64,000 bases of DNA from Hymenobacter sedentarius (GCF_001507645.1 NZ_CP013909.1:3348001-3412000); one strand, 5' to 3'. Positions 1 through 9,556 are shown, numbered from the stretch's first letter. Translations and numbers: made by a program. The notes: generated by a model from the sequence alone, not told the origin.

Positions 1-1
1 A

Positions 2-2410
2 ATGGCGTATTTTCTGAGCTGGTTTATCAGCTTTGAGCACATAGGCTATGCGCCTTTGTTTTGGCTGCTGGTAGTTTCGCTGGGCTTTAAAATGCTGCGG
101 ATGCTGCATGAATGGGTGCATTACGTGCAGGTGCAGGAGCCCATTGCACCGGTTCCCGCGCAGGTTAGGCTACGAACCGTTGACGTGCTTACCACGGCCT
201 GCCCGGGCGAGCCGCACGACATGATTGTCCGCACGCTGGAGGCCATGCAGGCCCTGAACTACCCGCATACCAGCTACCTGTGCGACGAGGGCGACGACCC
301 TTTTCTACGCCGGGAATGCGAGCGGCTGGGGGTGGTGCACGTGACCCGGACGGAGAAATCGAATGCCAAAGCCGGCAACATTAACAACGCCCTGCGGCAT
401 GCCACTGGCGAGTTTTGCGTGGTGCTGGACCCGGACCACGTCATGGCACCTGACTTTCTAGACCAGGTAATGCCATTTTTTGAGGATGAAAAAGTCGGCT
501 TTGTGCAAGTGGTGCAAGCCTACGGCAACCAGGAGGAGAGCTTGGTGGCCCGGGGGGCCGCGGAACAGACCTACCACTTCTACGGCCCTTTGATGATGGG
601 CATGAACGCCTACGGCACTGTGCAAGCCATTGGTGCCAACTGCACCTTTCGCCGGGCTGCCCTGGATACCATCGGGGGGCACGCGGCCGGCCTGACCGAA
701 GACATGCACACCGCCATGCGCCTGCACGCCGAGGGGTGGCAGTCGGTGTACGTGCCCAAGGTGCTCAGCCGGGGGCTGGTGCCCTCGTCATTAGGCGCGT
801 TTTATGCCCAGCAGCTCAAGTGGTCCCGCGGTGCGTTTGACCTGATGTTTCGGGTGTATCCACGGCTGTGGGGCCGGTTTACGTGGGCGCAGCGCCTGCA
901 TTACTTCACGCTGCCGTTGTATTTCTTTTCGGGGGTGGTCACCCTCATCGACATCCTGGTGCCGGTGGCTTCGCTCGCTTTGGTCGAGTTTCCCTGGTAC
1001 GTTTCCCTTAAAGCTTTTGCCCAGCACATGCTGCCGCTGTGGGGCATTGCGTTGCTGATTCGCTGCTACGCCCAGCAGTGGCTGCGCGAGCCCCATGAGC
1101 GGGGCCTGCACCTGGCGGGGGGCTTTTTGCGGATAGGCACCTGGTGGGTGTACACTATGGGGTTCGTATATGCGGTGTTCCGCGTTCGGGTTCCGTATAT
1201 CCCCACTCCCAAAGAAGAAGGCTGGCTCCGAAATGAGTGGCGCATGGCGCTTCCTAACATAGCAACCGCGCTGGTACTCCTGGCGGCCTGCAAGTACGGC
1301 CGCATGCAGTCGTTAACCCTCTACACCAATCTGATGGTGGGACTCTGCGCAACGCTGGCCATAATTTTGCTGGCGGCTAGCGCCATGGGTCAGCACGAGG
1401 CTCTGCGGAACTTCGTGCGCGACATGGCCACCTGGCCGTTCCGGCCGCTGGTGCTTGGCTTTAACCGCCTCTACGACGGGCTGGTCCGGGCCACGGCGTG
1501 GCGCCTGCGGCGGGCGGCCGTGGGCCTGGTCACCGGCGTCGGAACCGTGGGGGCCATTGTGCAGCTGCTTATTCACCTGGGCGTCATTGCTCCCGTGCCC
1601 CATTTGGATTGGGCAGAATCGGGTGGGTTGGCCGTGCACGTCGGAGTAGAAGCTGCGGGCTTGGAGCCACCTGCTACTGCCGGTGTTGCCCCGGGCCAGG
1701 AAAAATATCAGGGAAAAGACATAGCGACGTTTGTACTCGATGCTGCCCCCGTGCCGTTGTTGCCGCTGGAGGCACTCCAGCGCCTGCCACCAACTCAAGT
1801 GCCGCTGATTACTTGGCCCGTAGCGGGGCCAGCCCACAGCATTGTTTACTGGCAGCGGGTGGCCCGCCGGTTCAAGCAATCTACTCAGCGGACGGTGATG
1901 CTGCGGCCGCTGTTTGCCGCCAACTCCGCGAAGGAATACCGGCAGCAGTGGCGGGCGATGATAAGAGGGTTTCGGGCCGAAGAGGTTTCTAACGTGGTTT
2001 GGATGTGGACCCCGCCCCGCCGGGAGGGCCTGGCTCGCTACTGTCCCGGGGCTCCCTACTTTGACTGGATGGTAGCCGACCACCCGGAGCAAGAGGCCGG
2101 CCAGGGATACGAAGCCCTGCGGCTTCAATCGGCAAAACAGCTCGAGCTGCATCAAAAGCCGGTTCTGCTGCTTACCGCTTTGCCGCCCACTCGGCTAGAC
2201 CCGACCATACTGGCCCGGCGAGTCGCGCGTCGCTATCCGGAAATCAAAGCAGTTGTGTATGATACGGATGCCGATGCTATCGGAAAGACGACGCTACTGC
2301 GGGGGCAAAATCTAAGTCCTGCTCCGCGGCTTAAAGTGAGCACTGCAACCCACTCGTTGACACGACTGCCGACCAAAAAAGCAAGAGAGTTTAGCCCAAT
2401 TAAAGGGTAA
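2..2410 (+). CDS. GT2 cellulose-synthase-like glycosyltransferase with GH26-like C-terminal domain
   Basis: Membrane processive glycosyltransferase expected to polymerise an exopolysaccharide from a UDP-sugar and extrude it. Two membrane segments come first, then a GT2 core: DEGDD at about residues 95-99, the DPD metal/UDP motif at 143-145, TED (catalytic base) at 232-234 and QQLKW at 270-274, the equivalent of QxxRW in BcsA. More membrane helices follow to about residue 535. The last 240 residues resemble a GH26 beta-mannanase fold (RPLFAANS at 635-642, a WMW strand, FDW, KPVLLL at 719-724), but the two positions where GH26 enzymes carry catalytic glutamates are A639/A640 and T725, so this part is probably non-hydrolytic and may bind the glycan. 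The first in-window ATG is used; the gene may begin before the window. Substrate unknown. Confidence 0.85.
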   Translation: MAYFLSWFISFEHIGYAPLFWLLVVSLGFKMLRMLHEWVHYVQVQEPIAPVPAQVRLRTVDVLTTACPGEPHDMIVRTLEAMQALNYPHTSYLCDEGDDPFLRRECERLGVVHVTRTEKSNAKAGNINNALRHATGEFCVVLDPDHVMAPDFLDQVMPFFEDEKVGFVQVVQAYGNQEESLVARGAAEQTYHFYGPLMMGMNAYGTVQAIGANCTFRRAALDTIGGHAAGLTEDMHTAMRLHAEGWQSVYVPKVLSRGLVPSSLGAFYAQQLKWSRGAFDLMFRVYPRLWGRFTWAQRLHYFTLPLYFFSGVVTLIDILVPVASLALVEFPWYVSLKAFAQHMLPLWGIALLIRCYAQQWLREPHERGLHLAGGFLRIGTWWVYTMGFVYAVFRVRVPYIPTPKEEGWLRNEWRMALPNIATALVLLAACKYGRMQSLTLYTNLMVGLCATLAIILLAASAMGQHEALRNFVRDMATWPFRPLVLGFNRLYDGLVRATAWRLRRAAVGLVTGVGTVGAIVQLLIHLGVIAPVPHLDWAESGGLAVHVGVEAAGLEPPATAGVAPGQEKYQGKDIATFVLDAAPVPLLPLEALQRLPPTQVPLITWPVAGPAHSIVYWQRVARRFKQSTQRTVMLRPLFAANSAKEYRQQWRAMIRGFRAEEVSNVVWMWTPPRREGLARYCPGAPYFDWMVADHPEQEAGQGYEALRLQSAKQLELHQKPVLLLTALPPTRLDPTILARRVARRYPEIKAVVYDTDADAIGKTTLLRGQNLSPAPRLKVSTATHSLTRLPTKKAREFSPIKG

Positions 2411-2986
2411 ATGACTTTTGCTATCTGCGTGGAAAGCTACTCATAAGGAGGAATGGCCGAACTATGGCTAATTCCCCGGCCCGATTTTCAGCGGGTAAGT
2501 AGCAATTGGATGTGGAAGAACGTTTGACTGAAGGCCAATGAAAAGCGGTGCCATCAGGCCGTAGCAGCTGTGCTAGCTCGGCTTTTGGCGTTGGTGGCTT
2601 CTGCTATAGCCCCCCTCCGCCACAAAATGGGCAGCGTTAGCAGGGTTTATCAACAGCGAGCTAAGAGTTGGAGCCAGGAAACAGCTGCCGTGGGTAGCAG
2701 CCCAACACTAGCCTTGCCTTATAACCTTTTGTGAACTGTTGGTTCGGAACAGAATTGAGTGAAATTTTTTCTGTTTGGGGTTATAATGCCTTAATTGCTT
2801 CTGAATATAAAATTTGTACTATGTTTATACATGCACAATTCCTTTAGTTTTCAACTGCAAAAAAAGGAATTGCAGTATCAGAGGCAAGTATTCTTGTTAA
2901 ATTATAATATGGCTTCATAAATGTTGATATTTTAATAATAGTTAAATCGTTTAACTTTGTCGCCTCATCTTTTTTATTGAGGTTGC
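2411..2986. other. Long intergenic region, AT-rich in its second half
   Basis: Nearly 580 bp without a convincing gene. The first 300 bp have ordinary base composition and hold only a 24-codon frame at 2453-2527 that follows an AAGGAGG sequence; it matches nothing I recognise. From about 2750 the DNA becomes strongly AT-rich with short A and T runs, consistent with an upstream promoter region for the beta-helix gene. No repeat, hairpin terminator or RNA gene was recognised. Confidence 0.5.
2952..2959 (+). promoter_or_regulatory. Candidate -7 element TAACTTTG before the beta-helix gene
   Basis: TAACTTTG matches the Bacteroidota -7 consensus TAnnTTTG and lies 27 nt before the ATG at 2987, within the AT-rich stretch. 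The nearest TTG upstream (2924-2926) is about 25 nt away, longer than the usual 19-21, so the -33 element is weak. Confidence 0.4.
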
Positions 2987-5131
2987 ATGAAGGCAAAAAT
3001 TATACTTTTATCACTTCTTGTCATTTTGAGCTCTCGTTCATTGCGCGCAGAAACTTATTATATAAGTCCAACCGGGAATGATGGCCAGACGGGCACTTCC
3101 ATAGGCACCGCGTGGCGCACGATTGATAAGGTTAACACCACCGCTTTTCAGCCGGGTGACCGTATTCTATTTGAGGGCGGCCAAACGTTCCAAGGCGGAA
3201 TCTGGCTGCACAATGGCAGCCAGGGCACCCCGACGAAACCGCTGGTGGTAAGCTCGTACGGAAGCGGACGGGCTACGATTTCCAGCGGCAATTCATTTGG
3301 GTTTTATGCGCCGAACACGGCGGGCATTGAGCTGAGCAAACTGGTCTTTGTGGGAGCGGGCCGCCTGAGCAGCACCAATTCCGGCGTAATTTTTACCATT
3401 GACGCCGACAATGCCCCCCTTGCCCACCTCCGCCTGGAGAGCCTGGACGTAAGCGGCTACCGCAACTCCGGCATTATCTTCGGGAGTGACAAGGCCACGA
3501 GCGGGTACTCCGATGTGCGCATCACCGACTGCCAGCTGCACGCCAACGGCGAAGCCGGCCTGAGCTCCTACCAGCCGTTTCCCTTGGCGGGGCAAGTGCA
3601 CCGCAACTGGTACGTGGGCAACTGCCAGGCCTACGACAACCCCGGCCGGGCCGACGTAACCAATACCCACACGGGCAACGGCATTGTACTCGCCGGCATC
3701 GACGGCGTGCTCATCGAGCATTGCGTCGCGCACGACAACGGCCGGCTCAACGCCAACCCTTCCGGTGGGCCGGTGGGCATCTGGGGCTGGGCCTGCAACA
3801 ACCTGGTGATTCAACTGAGCGAATCGTACAACAATAAATCCGGCACCGCTTTGGACGGTGGCGGTTTCGACCTGGACGGCGGCTGCACCAATTCGGTGAT
3901 GCAGTACAACTACTCCCACGACAACCAGGGCGCTGGCTACCTGCTGGCCCAGTTTGGCGGTGCTGCCCCGATGCACGACCTCACCATTCGCTACAACATC
4001 AGCGAAAACGACGCCCGCGGCCACAACCAAGGCGCCCTGGAGCTATGGTCTTCGGGGGACAACGGCGGCATTCAGCGCGCCAATATTTATAACAACACCG
4101 TACTCCTGACCCCACCGGCCGACGGCACGCGGCCCAAGGCAGTCTACATCGCCAGTGGCGGCTTTTCGGACCTTTCCCTGCGCAACAACGTGCTGCAAAC
4201 CACGGGGGGGCTGCCCGTGGTGAGCACCCTGTGCACGGCCAGCTTGCGCCTGGAGGGCAATTGCTACTGGAGCACCGCGGAGCCGCTGGTGGTGGAATGG
4301 AACGGCTCAACTTACACGGACCTGCAAGCCTGGCGCACCGCCACCACCCAGGAGCAGCTGAGCGCTGGGCGCACCACCGGCCTCAACGCCGACCCCCAAT
4401 TGAGCAACCTTTCGGCAGTAGTGGCCCCGCTAGCTACCTCTCCGGTGCTGGCCGCTGGCATTGACTTGCAAGCCGAGTTTAACATCAGCCCCGGAGTGCG
4501 GGATTTTATGGGCAACCCGATGCCCCAGGCCCCGGCCCGTGGCAACATCGGCGCGTTTGAAAGCGCATCGGCGGTGGCGGCACCGCTTCCCGTAACCCTT
4601 AGCGCATTTACCGCCGAGCAGCAGGGAGCTGCGGCGCTGCTGCGCTGGAGCACGGCGTCGGAAAAAAACAATGCTTATTTCGAGGTGGAGCGCAGCACCG
4701 ACGGGCGCATGTTCTCCCCATTGGGCCAGGTGCCGGGCAATGGTACCAGCGCCCAGCTCCACGCGTACCAGTATACCGACTTGGGTTTTGCCCGCTACGC
4801 TACCACAACGGTGTACTACCGCCTGCGCCAAGTTGACACCGATGGCAAGGCTGCCTACTCGCCGGTCCGGGCGTTGTCGGGTATAGGGGAAGCTTCGGAT
4901 AAGGCGGGCCGCCTGCAAGTGTGCCCGAATCCTGCCCAGGCCAGCAGCACTATCGTAGTGAAGGGAGGGCTCTCGAGCGAAGTGGCGCTGTTTGATGTGC
5001 GGGGGCGGCAGGTTGCTAAAGCATGCGCGGGTGCCGACGGGGCAGCTTTGCTGCGAGTGGAAGGCCTCGCGGCCGGCATTTACATTGTTCGCAGCGGCGC
5101 CAAGTGTACCCGTTTGACAATTGAGAAATAG
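2987..5131 (+). CDS. Secreted right-handed beta-helix protein with T9SS type A sorting domain
   Basis: Predicted extracellular carbohydrate-active or carbohydrate-binding protein. Signal peptide over residues 1-21 (cut after LRA), a long parallel beta-helix region (about 25-530) rich in N-containing turns such as NNKSGT, NYSHDN and NISEND as in pectate-lyase-like folds, a fibronectin-III-like module (about 535-630, starting LPVTLSAF and ending YYRLRQVDTDG), and a T9SS type A C-terminal domain from about residue 643 (VCPNPA ... LFDVRGRQV ... LAAGIYIV). The protein should cross the outer membrane by the type IX system and be anchored or released. It sits downstream of the polysaccharide synthase, so it may modify that polymer, but the long gap argues for its own promoter. 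Polysaccharide lyase activity cannot be assigned from motifs. Confidence 0.85.
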   Translation: MKAKIILLSLLVILSSRSLRAETYYISPTGNDGQTGTSIGTAWRTIDKVNTTAFQPGDRILFEGGQTFQGGIWLHNGSQGTPTKPLVVSSYGSGRATISSGNSFGFYAPNTAGIELSKLVFVGAGRLSSTNSGVIFTIDADNAPLAHLRLESLDVSGYRNSGIIFGSDKATSGYSDVRITDCQLHANGEAGLSSYQPFPLAGQVHRNWYVGNCQAYDNPGRADVTNTHTGNGIVLAGIDGVLIEHCVAHDNGRLNANPSGGPVGIWGWACNNLVIQLSESYNNKSGTALDGGGFDLDGGCTNSVMQYNYSHDNQGAGYLLAQFGGAAPMHDLTIRYNISENDARGHNQGALELWSSGDNGGIQRANIYNNTVLLTPPADGTRPKAVYIASGGFSDLSLRNNVLQTTGGLPVVSTLCTASLRLEGNCYWSTAEPLVVEWNGSTYTDLQAWRTATTQEQLSAGRTTGLNADPQLSNLSAVVAPLATSPVLAAGIDLQAEFNISPGVRDFMGNPMPQAPARGNIGAFESASAVAAPLPVTLSAFTAEQQGAAALLRWSTASEKNNAYFEVERSTDGRMFSPLGQVPGNGTSAQLHAYQYTDLGFARYATTTVYYRLRQVDTDGKAAYSPVRALSGIGEASDKAGRLQVCPNPAQASSTIVVKGGLSSEVALFDVRGRQVAKACAGADGAALLRVEGLAAGIYIVRSGAKCTRLTIEK

Positions 5132-5187
5132 GGTCGTCGAATTGAGCTGATAATCAAAACGGGGCGGCAGTGGCTACATCCCGGCTC

Positions 5188-5474
5188 ATGCTGCGGGCGC
5201 AGCGCCCGGGCCAGAACGTGGTATTCAAAACGGTGCATGCCTCGTGCGTGAGCTGCGGAGTGAGTTGAAGAGCCGCAAGCTCGTGGCTGAACCCGTGACG
5301 TGCCCGAGCTGCGAAGCGGTGCGGTATAAAGGGCCTGATTTTGAAGCTACAATTTACAGCCAAATGAAAGGCGACTACCCCTTTGTGGTGGTGGTTCACC
5401 AGGTGCCGGTGCTCTTCCCGGGGCCAGCCGCCAAGGGCGCGGGGGCTAAGGCAGTGCTCCCGGCAAAGCTGTGA
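5188..5474 (+). pseudogene. Possible frameshifted small CxxC/CxxC protein remnant
   Basis: Two short frames join into one plausible small protein. The first (ATG at 5188) reads MLRAQRPGQNVVFKTVHASC and continues to a CVSCG motif before a stop near 5260. The second, in another frame, begins with a GTG around 5244 and contains CPSCEAVRYKG and a hydrophobic strand before stopping at 5474. Together they would give a CxxC ... CxxC zinc-ribbon-like arrangement of roughly 80-90 residues. No family was recognised. It could be a decayed gene, a sequencing error or chance. Confidence 0.3.
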
Positions 5475-5554
5475 GCGGGCACAGGCGCTACCGTTAGATA
5501 AGCGAAGCCTGGCGAACAAAAACAGAAACTTAGGCCGCGTTCCGGCGTATTTCT

Positions 5555-5588
5555 AAAAAGACCCGGCAGTAGGCTGCCGGGTCTTTTT
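5555..5588 (+). terminator. Bidirectional rho-independent terminator
   Basis: Hairpin AAAAAGACCCGGCAG / CTGCCGGGTCTTTTT with a TAGG loop, followed by a T run. It separates the beta-helix region from the GH15 gene and rules out the TTG at 5587 as the start of that gene. Confidence 0.85.
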
Positions 5589-5646
5589 GGTAAGTGCCCG
5601 CCGGAATTGCACTGGGCTGGGCCGCGCTTCACGTAATGCCCGCCGT

Positions 5647-7482
5647 ATGATTTCAGACTCTTTGCACCCCGCACCCAGCCCCGCCAACCCGTCCAACTCC
5701 ATCAAGCACACCTACGAAATGGGCTTGATTGGCAACTGCGCCTTTCTGGCCCTCATCCGAAAAGATGCCTCCGTGGCCTGGCTGTGCTGGCCGCGGTTCG
5801 ACAGCAGCTTCGTATTCGGCAGCCTGCTCGATGCGAACAAAGGCGGCGAATTTAGCATTCGCCCGGCCGCCGGGGCCAGTTTTAGCTCGCACCAGTATTA
5901 CCTGGAAAACACCAACGTGCTGTGCACGGAAATCACCACCGCCGACGGCCGGTACCGCGTCACGGACTTTGCCCCGCGCTTCTCGCAGTATGAGCGCTAC
6001 TACAAGCCGCTGATGTTTATCCGCAAGGTGGAGCCCATGGCCGGCGCGCCGCGCATACGGGTTACCTGCGACCCCGTGGGCGAGTACGGCACCAAAGAGC
6101 TGAGCCGGCGCCGCAGCTCCAACCACATTGCCTACCTGGGGCTCGAAGAAGAGATTCGCCTCACCACCAACATCCCGCTCACCTATGTGGTGGACGAGGA
6201 AGACTTTGCCCTGAACGAAACCAAGTACCTGGTGCTGACTTATGGCGCGCCGCTAGAGGCCCCGCTGGAAAGCACGGCCGAGCGGTTCTTGAGCAGCACC
6301 GTGGAATACTGGCGCAAGTGGGTGAAAAGCATGAGCATCGGCGACTTCTACCAGGGGCAGGTCATTCGGTCGGCCCTAGCCCTGAAGGTGCACCAGTACG
6401 AAGACACCGGGGCCATCATTGCGGCCAGCACCACCAGCCTGCCCGAAGCGCCCGGCAGCACCCGCAACTGGGACTACCGCTACTGCTGGATGCGCGATAC
6501 CTACTACATCCTCACGGCCTTCAACAACATCGGCCACTTCGAGGAAATGGAGCGGTATTTCCATTACATCGCCAACATTTCGACCAAAGTAAAAGGCAAG
6601 TACCAACCGCTATACGGCATCAGCGGCGCTTCGGAGCTGGTGGAGCAGGAACTGGACCTGGCCGGCTACATGGGCAACCAGCCGGTGCGCATCGGCAACG
6701 ATGCGTACACCCACGTGCAGAACGACGTGTACGGCCAGGTGCTGGTGGCGCTGCTGCCGCTCTACGTCGACCACCGCTTCGTGAACCCGGAGCGGACCTC
6801 GTCGGAAACCCTGATGTACGAGGCTCTGGGCCTCATCAAGGCCACCATGGACGTGCCCGATGCCGGGCTGTGGGAGTTTCGCAACCTAGCCCAGTACCAC
6901 TGCTACACCTACCTGTTTCATTGGGCTGGCAGCCACGCGGCCCGCAAGGTGGCGCGGGCGCTCGGCAATAAGGCTATGGAAGCCCTGGCCACGGAGCTAA
7001 ACGAGGAGGCCACCCGGCGCATCGAGCAGTGCTACAACCCCGAACTGGGCGCGTATACCAACGCCATCGGCTCGCCCCACCTCGACGCCAGCACCTTGCA
7101 GCTGATACTCATGGGCTACCTCGACCCCAATTCGGAGCGGGCCCGGCAGCACCTTATCGCCCTGGAAAACGAGCTGAAAACCCCGGAAGGCCTTTTCTAC
7201 CGCTACCGGCACGCCGACGATTTTGGCACCCCCGAAACCACGTTTCTCATCTGCTCTTTCTGGTACGTGGAGGCCCTGGCCTGTGTGGGCCGCCTCACCG
7301 ATGCCATCAGGGAGTTTGAGAAGCTCATCAGCTACGCCAACCACCTGGGGCTGTTGAGCGAAGACGTGGACGCCAAAACTGGCTCCCAGTGGGGCAATTT
7401 CCCGCAGGCCTACAGCCACGTTGGGCTGATGAACGCGGCTTACCGCATTGCCAAAAAGCTGGACAAGCCCAATTTTATTTAA
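5647..7482 (+). CDS. Glycoside hydrolase family 15 (glucoamylase/trehalase-like)
   Basis: Hydrolyses terminal alpha-glucosidic bonds; bacterial cytosolic GH15 members act on trehalose, maltodextrin or glucans. The 611-residue protein has the N-terminal beta-sandwich (GLIGNCAFLALIR, WLCWPRFDSS) and an alpha/alpha barrel with RNWDYRYCWMRD. Likely catalytic acid E410 (GLWEFR) and base E572 (LLSEDVD), followed by GNFPQAYSHVGLMNAA, as usual for the family. The ATG at 5647 is chosen because upstream codons run into the terminator. No signal peptide, so cytoplasmic. Flanked by terminators on both sides, so probably monocistronic. Trehalase versus glucoamylase cannot be decided here. Confidence 0.9.
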   Translation: MISDSLHPAPSPANPSNSIKHTYEMGLIGNCAFLALIRKDASVAWLCWPRFDSSFVFGSLLDANKGGEFSIRPAAGASFSSHQYYLENTNVLCTEITTADGRYRVTDFAPRFSQYERYYKPLMFIRKVEPMAGAPRIRVTCDPVGEYGTKELSRRRSSNHIAYLGLEEEIRLTTNIPLTYVVDEEDFALNETKYLVLTYGAPLEAPLESTAERFLSSTVEYWRKWVKSMSIGDFYQGQVIRSALALKVHQYEDTGAIIAASTTSLPEAPGSTRNWDYRYCWMRDTYYILTAFNNIGHFEEMERYFHYIANISTKVKGKYQPLYGISGASELVEQELDLAGYMGNQPVRIGNDAYTHVQNDVYGQVLVALLPLYVDHRFVNPERTSSETLMYEALGLIKATMDVPDAGLWEFRNLAQYHCYTYLFHWAGSHAARKVARALGNKAMEALATELNEEATRRIEQCYNPELGAYTNAIGSPHLDASTLQLILMGYLDPNSERARQHLIALENELKTPEGLFYRYRHADDFGTPETTFLICSFWYVEALACVGRLTDAIREFEKLISYANHLGLLSEDVDAKTGSQWGNFPQAYSHVGLMNAAYRIAKKLDKPNFI

Positions 7483-7556
7483 GGCAAGTCGAGGCCAGCG
7501 AATGGTTGACTTGGTGAGCCACACAGCAGCAACTAAAGTAGCCCAAGTTGAAAAAG

Positions 7557-7589
7557 AAAAGCCCCGGCCTGTTATGGCCGGGGCTTTTT
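7557..7589. terminator. Bidirectional terminator between convergent genes
   Basis: Perfect 9-bp stem GCCCCGGCC / GGCCGGGGC with flanking A and T runs, lying between the convergent GH15 and polysaccharide deacetylase genes, so it can serve both. Confidence 0.85.
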
Positions 7590-7617
7590 GCAATTACATA
7601 AAGCACTCTTTTTTGTA

Positions 7618-8541
7618 TTAGAACGACTGCACGATGCTGTTGTGCAGCGTGCGGGGCGTCCAGTAGCCGCTGGCGATGATGCGGCGAATGGTGAAGAGCG
7701 GGTCGTTCTGGTCGCGCTTTTCGGCCAGGGAGAAGGCCGCCACAAAGCCGCGCTTCTTCAGCTCGGGGAAGGCCTGCTCGTTCCAGAGGCCGAAGGGATA
7801 GGCGAAGTAGTTGATTTTCTTGCCGGTGATTTCCTCCAGGGTTTTGGTGGGCTTGTCGATTTGGGTTTCCCAGTCCTTGCCCTGGTATTTCTTCACGTTG
7901 TGGTGGTCCCAGGTGTGCGAGCCGATGATGTTGCCTTCGTCGGAAAGCTGCTTCACCATGGCCTTGGTCATGTAGTGGGGGCGGCCCAGGCTCACGGTCA
8001 TCACGAAATACATGGCCTTGAAGCCGTACTTGTCGAGCTCGGGGCGGGCAATGGTGAACTGGTCGAGGTCGGTGTCGTCGAAGGTGAGCATGATGGGCTT
8101 GCTCGGCAACTTGGCCCCGGTGGTCATGTAGGCGTAGAGTTGGTCGGGCGAGATGGTGTGGTAGCCCGAGTCGGCCAGCATCTTGATGTGGCCCTTGAAC
8201 GTGGCAATGGGCGTGATGTAGTCCTTCGCGTTTTTGGAGTCGCGGGCCGTCCAGTCCCGAATCTGGTGGTAGCACAGGATGGGCACCTGCGGCCGGGCCA
8301 GAATGGCAGCCGCATCGCCGGCTTTGCTGGCCGGAATGCTGGTGGGGGCCGGCGCGGGCGTGGCGTTGGCCTCGTCGGTAGAAGTGGCGCGGGTACCGGA
8401 CGTGCCGGCCACGGCCGGGTCGATAGTTGCGGCCTCCACCGTGGCAGAACTAGTGGCGGACTCGCCCGTGGTGGCGGTTTTGGACTCGCAGGCGGCCACC
8501 GCAAGGGCAGCCAATAGGAGGGAAGCAGTGGTGAATTTCAT
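7618..8541 (-). CDS. Polysaccharide deacetylase (NodB-type) lipoprotein
   Basis: Carbohydrate esterase family 4 protein that removes acetyl groups from an N-acetylated glycan (chitin, peptidoglycan or exopolysaccharide). The start at 8541 gives a lipoprotein signal MKFTTASLLLAALAVAAC with a clear lipobox; the longer upstream frame lacks this. After a Ser/Thr/Ala-rich linker (to about residue 75) comes the NodB domain: ILCYHQI, the TFDDT motif (catalytic and metal Asp), SHTWDHH (metal His pair) and YPFG. 307 residues. Probably anchored in the outer or inner membrane facing the periplasm or surface. The gene is single; its divergent neighbour is dapA. Confidence 0.9.
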   Translation of the reverse strand: MKFTTASLLLAALAVAACESKTATTGESATSSATVEAATIDPAVAGTSGTRATSTDEANATPAPAPTSIPASKAGDAAAILARPQVPILCYHQIRDWTARDSKNAKDYITPIATFKGHIKMLADSGYHTISPDQLYAYMTTGAKLPSKPIMLTFDDTDLDQFTIARPELDKYGFKAMYFVMTVSLGRPHYMTKAMVKQLSDEGNIIGSHTWDHHNVKKYQGKDWETQIDKPTKTLEEITGKKINYFAYPFGLWNEQAFPELKKRGFVAAFSLAEKRDQNDPLFTIRRIIASGYWTPRTLHNSIVQSF

Positions 8542-8637
8542 AATAATTGGGCCGTGTCGCACACGTCCGCCGGGATGGGCAGCTAAAAATGGATGAGGCA
8601 GCCAAGAGCGAAATGCCGGGTGCGTGCGACGCACCCC

Positions 8638-8645
8638 TACCTTTG
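8638..8645 (+). promoter_or_regulatory. Candidate promoter -7 element for dapA
   Basis: TACCTTTG fits the Bacteroidota TAnnTTTG consensus and lies 26 nt before the dapA ATG. No clear -33 TTTG is visible at the expected distance. Confidence 0.45.
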
Positions 8646-8671
8646 TGCAAAACTAACCCCCAATCACCCGC

Positions 8672-9556
8672 ATGAACAACTCTGGCACCCGTCTTCCGGC
8701 ATTTCACGGCACGGGCGTGGCCTTGGTCACCCCGTTTACCGACGATTTTAAGGTGGACTATGTCGGCTGGCGCCACTTGCTCGATTTCTGCATCGACGGC
8801 GGCGTGGAATACCTCGTGGTGAATGGCACCACCGGCGAATCGCCGACCACCACGGCCGAGGAAAAAGCCGAGCTGCTGCGCGTGGCCAAGGCCCACGTGG
8901 CCGGCCGGGTGCCGCTGGTGTACGGCATCGGCAGCAACGACACGGCCGTGGCCGAAGAACTCCTGCTCAGCACCGACTTCGACGGCATTGCGGCCGTGCT
9001 ATCGGCTAGCCCGGCTTACAATAAGCCCACCCAGGCCGGCCTGGTGGCCCACTACCACCGCCTGGCCGAGGCCAGCCCCGTGCCCATTATTCTTTACAAC
9101 GTGCCCGGCCGCACGGCCTCCAACATCTCCGCCGAAACCACCCTGCGCCTGGCCCAGCACCCCAACATCATGGGCATCAAGGAAGCCAGCGGCAACATGG
9201 AGCAGTGCCTGGCCATTGCCGCCCACAAGCCGGAAGGTTTTCTGCTGCTCTCGGGCGATGACGTGCTCACGCCCGCCCTAATTGCCTGCGGCGCCGAAGG
9301 CATCATCTCGGTGATGGCCAACGCCTTCCCCAAGCGCTTCGCCGACATGACCCGGGCGGCCCTGGCCGGCGACTTTACCAAAGCGCGCACGGGCCTGTTC
9401 CACCTGCTGCCCCTCAACCCCCTCATGTATGAAGAAAGCAACCCCGTGGGCGTGAAAGCTGCCCTGGAAGCGCTGGGCGTATGCGGAGCCGCCGTGCGCC
9501 TGCCGCTCCTGGAGGCCACCCCCGGGCTCAAAGAGCGAATTAGAAAAGCGCTTTAG
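8672..9556 (+). CDS. dapA: 4-hydroxy-tetrahydrodipicolinate synthase
   Basis: Condenses pyruvate with aspartate semialdehyde, the first committed step to diaminopimelate and lysine. 294 residues, the normal length. Visible family motifs are GTTGES (pyruvate carboxylate binding), Y142 in LYNVPGRT and the Schiff-base lysine K170 in GIKEASGN, then LLSGDD and GAEGIISVMAN. Cytoplasmic. It has its own promoter candidate and is followed by a 25-bp inverted repeat, so it is likely transcribed alone; dapD of the same pathway is 48 kb away in this window. Confidence 0.96.
   Translation: MNNSGTRLPAFHGTGVALVTPFTDDFKVDYVGWRHLLDFCIDGGVEYLVVNGTTGESPTTTAEEKAELLRVAKAHVAGRVPLVYGIGSNDTAVAEELLLSTDFDGIAAVLSASPAYNKPTQAGLVAHYHRLAEASPVPIILYNVPGRTASNISAETTLRLAQHPNIMGIKEASGNMEQCLAIAAHKPEGFLLLSGDDVLTPALIACGAEGIISVMANAFPKRFADMTRAALAGDFTKARTGLFHLLPLNPLMYEESNPVGVKAALEALGVCGAAVRLPLLEATPGLKERIRKAL

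Noticed and set aside
458..727. Long antisense frames opposite most genes (for example 3293-4030 and 26549-27922)
   Set aside because: GC-rich coding DNA gives long frames on the opposite strand; these have no signal sequences, promoters or family motifs.
2453..2527. 24-codon frame after AAGGAGG in the first intergenic region
   Set aside because: Not conserved-looking, no hairpin or promoter near it; kept only as a note.
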